From positions 1-11,298 of the forward strand of contig CAYVKM010000107.1 in NCBI GenBank assembly GCA_964452045.1: a DNA stretch of 11,298 bases. Direction: 5' to 3'. Of the stretch, positions 7,588 through 11,298 are shown one piece after another. Both the position numbers and the translations under genes were made by a program. Source of the DNA: CAYVKM01 sp964452045. Its GTDB lineage: Bacteria; Calditrichota; Calditrichia; RBG-13-44-9. The notes under the pieces are model-generated. The model did no database searches, had not been told where the DNA came from, and was given only the letters and a program-made list of their open reading frames with translations. Within the stretch, counting starts at the first letter, position 1. Each line of letters starts with the position of its first letter.

Positions 7588-9192
7588 GCCGCTGTAGATG
7601 TTAATATAAAACTCCGAATCAACAGCTCAGATCAGGGCAATAATTATCCAGGTCGACTCACAATGAGAGAAGCAATCATTCCAAAACGTTTCTTTCTGGA
7701 AAATCAACAACAATTTGAATCCATACGCAAACAATTACCAGCTGATCTAAAAATCGTCCATCAATCTTCCACCAAATTAACTTCAATTTTTTTTGACAGC
7801 TTTGATTGGCGTTTACATAAAAACAGTCTATCCTTACAGAAGCGATTAAACACATTCTATTTATCAGATAACGCCACAAATGAGATAAAAGTACAGCAAA
7901 AAATTGCAGAAAAGAAAAATCCGAAATTTTGGTGGGAATTTCCGGAAGGTGCATTACGTCATTTACTGGAAAAGTTAATCGATGTTCGTGCCCTTTTGGA
8001 ATTATCCATACTAGAACAGTCCCGGAAAACTTACAATATTCTGAATTCAGATGATAAAATTGTTCTTAAAATACAGCTGAATAGCTATCAGGATGAGATC
8101 AAGCAGGCATTCAGCCTGATTGAATTAATTCCGTTAAAGGGATACGAAGAAGAATATAAGGCATTCGCCAATAGTTTAACAGGTTTCGGATTAAAACCTG
8201 AATCAAAATCGCCTCTACAAATTACCTTAGAAATAAGGGGGATTTTTCCGGGTCAATATAGTACCAGAGTTCAACCGCTTCTTAATCCTGGATTGCCCGC
8301 AGGCCAGGCTTGTAATTTGATTTTACAGGAATTATTTCAACTCATGCAGGTCAATGTGGATGGGGTAAAGAAAGATACCGATACAGAATTCCTGCATGAT
8401 TTCCGTGTCTCTATTAGACGGGCACGGGCCCTTTTGGGTCAGGTAAAAGGCGTTTATCCGCAGGAAGAAGCTAAATCCCTCCGAAAAAATTTAGCCAAAA
8501 TGCAGAAACAAACCAACCGGCTGCGGGATCTGGATGTATATCTACTGAAGAGAGATAAATACCAGTCCCTGCTACCACCGGATTTACAACAAGGTTTAAT
8601 GTTTTTTTCCCGGGATATCCAAAAAGAGCGGAACAAAGAACAAAAAAAGGTAAAAAATTATTTGGAGAGTTCTGCTTTTCAAACCGGTTCAGGAAAATGG
8701 ACAAAATTCATAACCCATTATAACAGGAATACCTCAGCACTCTGCCAGCAGCCAATTCTCGACACGGTAAAACCGCTGATATTCAATCAGTACAATGAGA
8801 TTATTCAGATGAAGATGAAAAATAAGGCCGATACTCCGACGACAAAATTTCACCGTCTTCGCATTGAGTGCAAAAAATTACGCTATTTATTAGAATTTTT
8901 CTCTTCACTTTTCCCGGAGAATGAAATTAATCTCAGTGTTCAACATTTGAAAAAACTGCAGGATGTTTTAGGCCTTTACCATGATTGCGTTGTTCAGAAG
9001 CGTGAATTAACCTCTTACCTGGCCAATCTCGAGATTTCCAATAACAGCCATCTGAATATAAGTGCTGCACTGGGAGGCCTGATAACGGAACTTTCCCGGG
9101 AGCAGGGAATACAGCATAAAAAATTTAATAAAATCTTTCTGACCTTTAAAAAGAAGCAGAGCATTGACCTATTTAACAGACTATTCGGATAA
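7585..9192 (+). CDS. CYTH-like plus CHAD domain protein, likely polyphosphate-binding
   Basis: A 535-residue soluble protein. Residues about 31-220 resemble a CYTH/triphosphate-tunnel fold (TSIFFDSFDWRLHKNSLSLQKRL; LLELSILEQSRKTY; SLIELIPLKGYEEEYKAF) but lack the ExExK signature at the start and other acidic residues, so catalysis is doubtful. Residues about 235-530 are a CHAD helical bundle with conserved basic and His residues: His271 and Arg274 in FLHDFRVSIRRAR, NRLRDLDVYL, His423 in FHRLRIECKKLRYLLEFF, and His466 in LQDVLGLYHDC. CHAD domains bind long polyP chains through a basic central pore and localise to polyP granules, which fits the immediate PPK1 neighbour 19 bp upstream. ParA follows 15 bp downstream. 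Function as a granule protein is well motivated; the CYTH half may be structural. The start is TTG (7585), with ATG at 7663 as an alternative. Confidence 0.93.
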   Translation: MAAVDVNIKLRINSSDQGNNYPGRLTMREAIIPKRFFLENQQQFESIRKQLPADLKIVHQSSTKLTSIFFDSFDWRLHKNSLSLQKRLNTFYLSDNATNEIKVQQKIAEKKNPKFWWEFPEGALRHLLEKLIDVRALLELSILEQSRKTYNILNSDDKIVLKIQLNSYQDEIKQAFSLIELIPLKGYEEEYKAFANSLTGFGLKPESKSPLQITLEIRGIFPGQYSTRVQPLLNPGLPAGQACNLILQELFQLMQVNVDGVKKDTDTEFLHDFRVSIRRARALLGQVKGVYPQEEAKSLRKNLAKMQKQTNRLRDLDVYLLKRDKYQSLLPPDLQQGLMFFSRDIQKERNKEQKKVKNYLESSAFQTGSGKWTKFITHYNRNTSALCQQPILDTVKPLIFNQYNEIIQMKMKNKADTPTTKFHRLRIECKKLRYLLEFFSSLFPENEINLSVQHLKKLQDVLGLYHDCVVQKRELTSYLANLEISNNSHLNISAALGGLITELSREQGIQHKKFNKIFLTFKKKQSIDLFNRLFG

Positions 9193-9193
9193 A

Positions 9194-9210
9194 GATGAGG
9201 AATTGTTTTG
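9194..9210 (+). promoter_or_regulatory. Ribosome-binding site and TTG start of the ParA-like gene
   Basis: GATGAGG (9194-9200) is followed after 7 nt by a TTG (9208). This places the deviant Walker A Lys at residue 10, the usual distance for ParA/MinD proteins, so the start is well fixed. The overlapping ATG at 9195 is out of frame. The site is just after the CHAD stop. Confidence 0.7.
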
Positions 9211-9966
9211 ATTATTATTGCCATATACAATATTAAAGGTGGCGTCGGTAAGACGGCCAGCGCAGTTAATTTATCTTATTTAGCTGCTAGAGATAAAAAA
9301 AGGACGCTGCTTTGCGATCTGGACCCCCAGGGATCTACCACCTATTATTTTCGCATTCGGCCTCACAAAAAATTCAGCTCCAGAAAATTGTTAAAAGGGG
9401 GTAAAACCTTGGACAAATTCATCCGGGCCACCGATTTTGAATATCTGGACCTGCTTCCGGCCAAGATGTCTCACCGCAAAATGGATATCCTGCTGGACAA
9501 AATTCCTAAATCCAAAAAACAGTTTAATTCCATTTTCTCCAAATCACTTCAGGATTATGAATATATTTTTCTGGATTGTCCGCCGAATATTACCCTGGTT
9601 TCCGAAAATGTTTTCTATGCCGCCGATTTTATTTTAATCCCTCTCATTCCTACAACCCTTTCACTGCTTACTTTTCAGAAACTTTTAAAATTCTTTAAAA
9701 ACCATAAACTTTCCCCAAAAAAACTTATTCCCTTTTTCTCGATGGTGGAGAGCCGTAAAAAAATGCATCAGGAAATTATTGGGGAATATTTAAAACCGGA
9801 GACACAATTTTTACAAAGTCAAATACCTTATAACAGTGAAATTGAAAAAATGGGAATCTACCGTAATCCTCTGGTATATATTCGACCACGGTCAAAAGCA
9901 GCGGTTGCTTATCAGGATCTGTGGGAAGAGATCAAATCGTATTTGCAAGGAAAATTAAAAAAATAA
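9208..9966 (+). CDS. ParA/MinD-family deviant Walker ATPase (orphan, no ParB)
   Basis: A 252-residue protein of the size of ParA/Soj proteins. It shows the deviant Walker A KGGVGKT (residues 10-16, with both Lys10 and Lys15), Walker A' CDLDPQGST (Asp37, Asp39), Walker B YIFLDCPPN (Asp123) and SENVFYAADFILIPLIPTTLSL. The C-terminal QIPYNSEIEKMGIYRNPLVYIRPRSKAAVAYQDL is the typical ParA ending. No N-terminal DNA-binding extension is present, so it is the short Soj/Mip type. ParA ATPases dimerise with ATP, bind DNA or a surface and are stimulated by a partner to position plasmids, chromosomes or protein cargos. No ParB gene is adjacent. It lies between CHAD (15 bp) and PAP (10 bp), so a polyP-granule or CHAD-protein cargo is the obvious hypothesis. 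The McdA/ParA-type role in granule positioning is inference. Confidence 0.94.
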   Translation: MIIIAIYNIKGGVGKTASAVNLSYLAARDKKRTLLCDLDPQGSTTYYFRIRPHKKFSSRKLLKGGKTLDKFIRATDFEYLDLLPAKMSHRKMDILLDKIPKSKKQFNSIFSKSLQDYEYIFLDCPPNITLVSENVFYAADFILIPLIPTTLSLLTFQKLLKFFKNHKLSPKKLIPFFSMVESRKKMHQEIIGEYLKPETQFLQSQIPYNSEIEKMGIYRNPLVYIRPRSKAAVAYQDLWEEIKSYLQGKLKK

Positions 9967-9976
9967 AAGACAGATT

Positions 9977-11298
9977 ATGCTCGAAAAAATTGATCTGAGT
10001 AAAAAACTAAAAAAAGATGAGTACAAAAAAATTATTTCTCCGCTGGAGTTAAAATTAGCAAAGCTGCAACGCGAGGCTAAAGAGCTTGGCATCCCGGTCA
10101 TGATTGTTTTTGAAGGCTGGGGTGCTGCCGGGAAAGGCACATTGATAAACCAGCTAATTTTGTCTTTGGATCCACGCGGTTTCAATGTTTATTCCACGTT
10201 GCCACCCAACGAAGAGGAACGGCTTCGGCCGTTTTTATGGAGATTCTGGATGCGAACACCGGAGCGAGGCCGGATTACCATTTTCGACCGCAGCTGGTAT
10301 CGGCGCGTTCTGGGAGAAAGACTGGACAAAGTAGTGAAAAAAAATATCTGGCAGAATGCCTATAACGAGATCAAATCGTTCGAACGTCAATTATCCGATG
10401 ATGGAACAGTGATCATCAAATTTTTCCTGCACATTACCAAAAAAGAGCAGAAGAAACGGTTTAAAAAACTCGAAAAGAATCCGGCTACAGCCTGGCGGGT
10501 ATCCAGGGAAGACTGGAAGCATCACACCCAATACGAAAAATATGTGGAAGCAATTGAAGAGATGCTGGCTAAAACTGATACCGATTATGCTCCCTGGACA
10601 ATCGTCGAAGCTCAGGACCGTCGTTTTGCCGCAGCTAAGATTTTTCAAAGGGTAACGGATATACTGGAACACAGAATTGAAGAGGTTCGGAACAGCATAG
10701 ATAAGCTAAAAATAAAGCCAAAGACGCCCATTAGTCTGGAAAACTTATCATCTTCAATTCTGGAGAAAACAGATTTAACCCTTTCCCTTAACAAGGAAGA
10801 ATATGTCTCCGAGTTGAAAAAGTACCAGGCCCGCATCCGGGACCTGGAGCACGAGGTTTATTCCCGTCGGATACCGATCGTTATAGTTTATGCCGGATGG
10901 GATGCCGCCGGAAAAGGGGGAAATATCAGACGGCTGGTTCAGGGATTGGATCCGCGTGGCTACGAAGTGATTCCGATTGCCGCCCCCAATGACCTGCAAA
11001 AGGCGCATCATTATCTTTGGCGTTTCTGGATAAAAATGCCCAAGGCCGGTCATATTGCCATCTTCGACCGATCCTGGTATGGCAGAGTGATGGTGGAGCG
11101 GATTGAGGGCTTCTGCACCGAAGAGGAGTGGAAACGAGCTTACCGGGAAATCAATGAGATGGAAGAACAAATGGTTAATTTCGGTACGGTAGTGATAAAA
11201 TTCTGGCTGCAAATTGATAAAGATGAGCAGTTGAGAAGATTTGAGGCGCGCCAGGAGGATCCTAACAAAAGCTGGAAAATAACTGATGAGGACTGGCG
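9977..11298 (+). CDS. pap: Polyphosphate:AMP phosphotransferase, tandem PPK2 domains (3' end cut by window)
   Basis: A partial gene: 440 residues plus two bases are visible, with no stop before the window ends. Two PPK2 modules are present. In module 1, Walker A GWGAAGKGT (residues 47-55) and Walker B TIFDRSWYRR (Asp104) are followed by lid residues AWRVSREDW. In module 2, GWDAAGKGG (307-315), AIFDRSWYGR (Asp364) and the lid SWKITDEDW are present. The fused two-domain form is that of PAP (class II PPK2), which phosphorylates AMP to ADP using polyP; in the Pseudomonas enzyme the C-terminal module is the active one. Module 1 here has Gly49 where module 2 has the acidic Asp309, and Arg109 where module 2 has Gly369, so module 1 looks catalytically impaired. 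The ATG is 10 nt after the parA stop with a weak ribosome site (AAAAGA), so translational coupling is likely. Local G+C is visibly higher than in CHAD. Confidence 0.93.
   Translation, partial: MLEKIDLSKKLKKDEYKKIISPLELKLAKLQREAKELGIPVMIVFEGWGAAGKGTLINQLILSLDPRGFNVYSTLPPNEEERLRPFLWRFWMRTPERGRITIFDRSWYRRVLGERLDKVVKKNIWQNAYNEIKSFERQLSDDGTVIIKFFLHITKKEQKKRFKKLEKNPATAWRVSREDWKHHTQYEKYVEAIEEMLAKTDTDYAPWTIVEAQDRRFAAAKIFQRVTDILEHRIEEVRNSIDKLKIKPKTPISLENLSSSILEKTDLTLSLNKEEYVSELKKYQARIRDLEHEVYSRRIPIVIVYAGWDAAGKGGNIRRLVQGLDPRGYEVIPIAAPNDLQKAHHYLWRFWIKMPKAGHIAIFDRSWYGRVMVERIEGFCTEEEWKRAYREINEMEEQMVNFGTVVIKFWLQIDKDEQLRRFEARQEDPNKSWKITDEDW

Larger units (their letters stand above)
5481..11298 (+). other. 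Polyphosphate gene run ppk-CHAD-parA-pap, likely operon
   Basis: Four same-strand genes have gaps of 19, 15 and 10 bp, no internal terminator and start codons close to the preceding stops, so one transcript is likely. The Nudix gene at 4939-5361 may be a fifth member, separated by 119 bp without a visible hairpin. The set covers synthesis (PPK1), binding (CHAD), possible positioning (ParA) and consumption (PAP) of polyP. The 3' extent is unknown because the window ends inside pap. Confidence 0.6.

Noticed and set aside
9208..9966. ParA gene as a plasmid or phage partition marker, implying mobile DNA
   Set aside because: There is no ParB, parS-like array, replication or integrase gene in the window, and the ATPase is embedded in a metabolic gene run.
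10391..11212. Minus-strand open frames across the pap gene
   Set aside because: The plus strand encodes two intact PPK2 modules here. The reverse frames have no recognisable motif.

Overview
The window is about 11.3 kb of moderately AT-rich bacterial DNA. It carries seven protein genes and no RNA genes, insertion sequences or CRISPR arrays that I can see. A lipoprotein with a lipobox points to a bacterium, probably Gram-negative. The mix of a TolB-like/TPR lipoprotein, a HAMP-GAF-SpoIIE phosphatase and a PPK1/CHAD/PAP set suggests the FCB superphylum or nearby groups (Calditrichota, KSB1 or Ignavibacteria-like). This placement is an impression from protein style, not a phylogeny. Three genes seem to start with TTG behind recognisable Shine-Dalgarno sequences.

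Left part (54-4684, minus strand): two co-oriented genes 110 bp apart. The first transcribed is a membrane sensor phosphatase (periplasmic sensor, HAMP, GAF, PP2C/SpoIIE domain) with all metal-binding motifs intact. A likely sigma70-type promoter lies just upstream of it. The second is a large TPR lipoprotein with a TolB/FlgO-like N-terminal domain and a C-terminal beta-sandwich-like domain. A 22-bp imperfect palindrome sits just upstream of its start.

Middle (4685-4938): a divergent intergenic region. It ends in a perfect 7-bp inverted repeat whose 3-nt centre is the Shine-Dalgarno core of the next gene.

Right part (4939-11298, plus strand): a polyphosphate (polyP) gene cluster. It begins with a Nudix hydrolase of diphosphoinositol-polyphosphate-phosphohydrolase-like type. 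After 119 bp comes a tight run with gaps of 19, 15 and 10 bp: polyphosphate kinase PPK1, a degenerate CYTH plus CHAD protein, a ParA/MinD-type ATPase without ParB, and a two-domain PPK2 protein (polyphosphate:AMP phosphotransferase, PAP) that runs off the window end.

Together these genes could make polyP (PPK1), bind it or build granules (CHAD), position or segregate the granules (ParA), and spend polyP to phosphorylate AMP (PAP); the Nudix enzyme could trim polyP or related phosphoanhydrides. The ParA in this cluster is the most interesting part: it suggests a dedicated polyP-granule positioning system.
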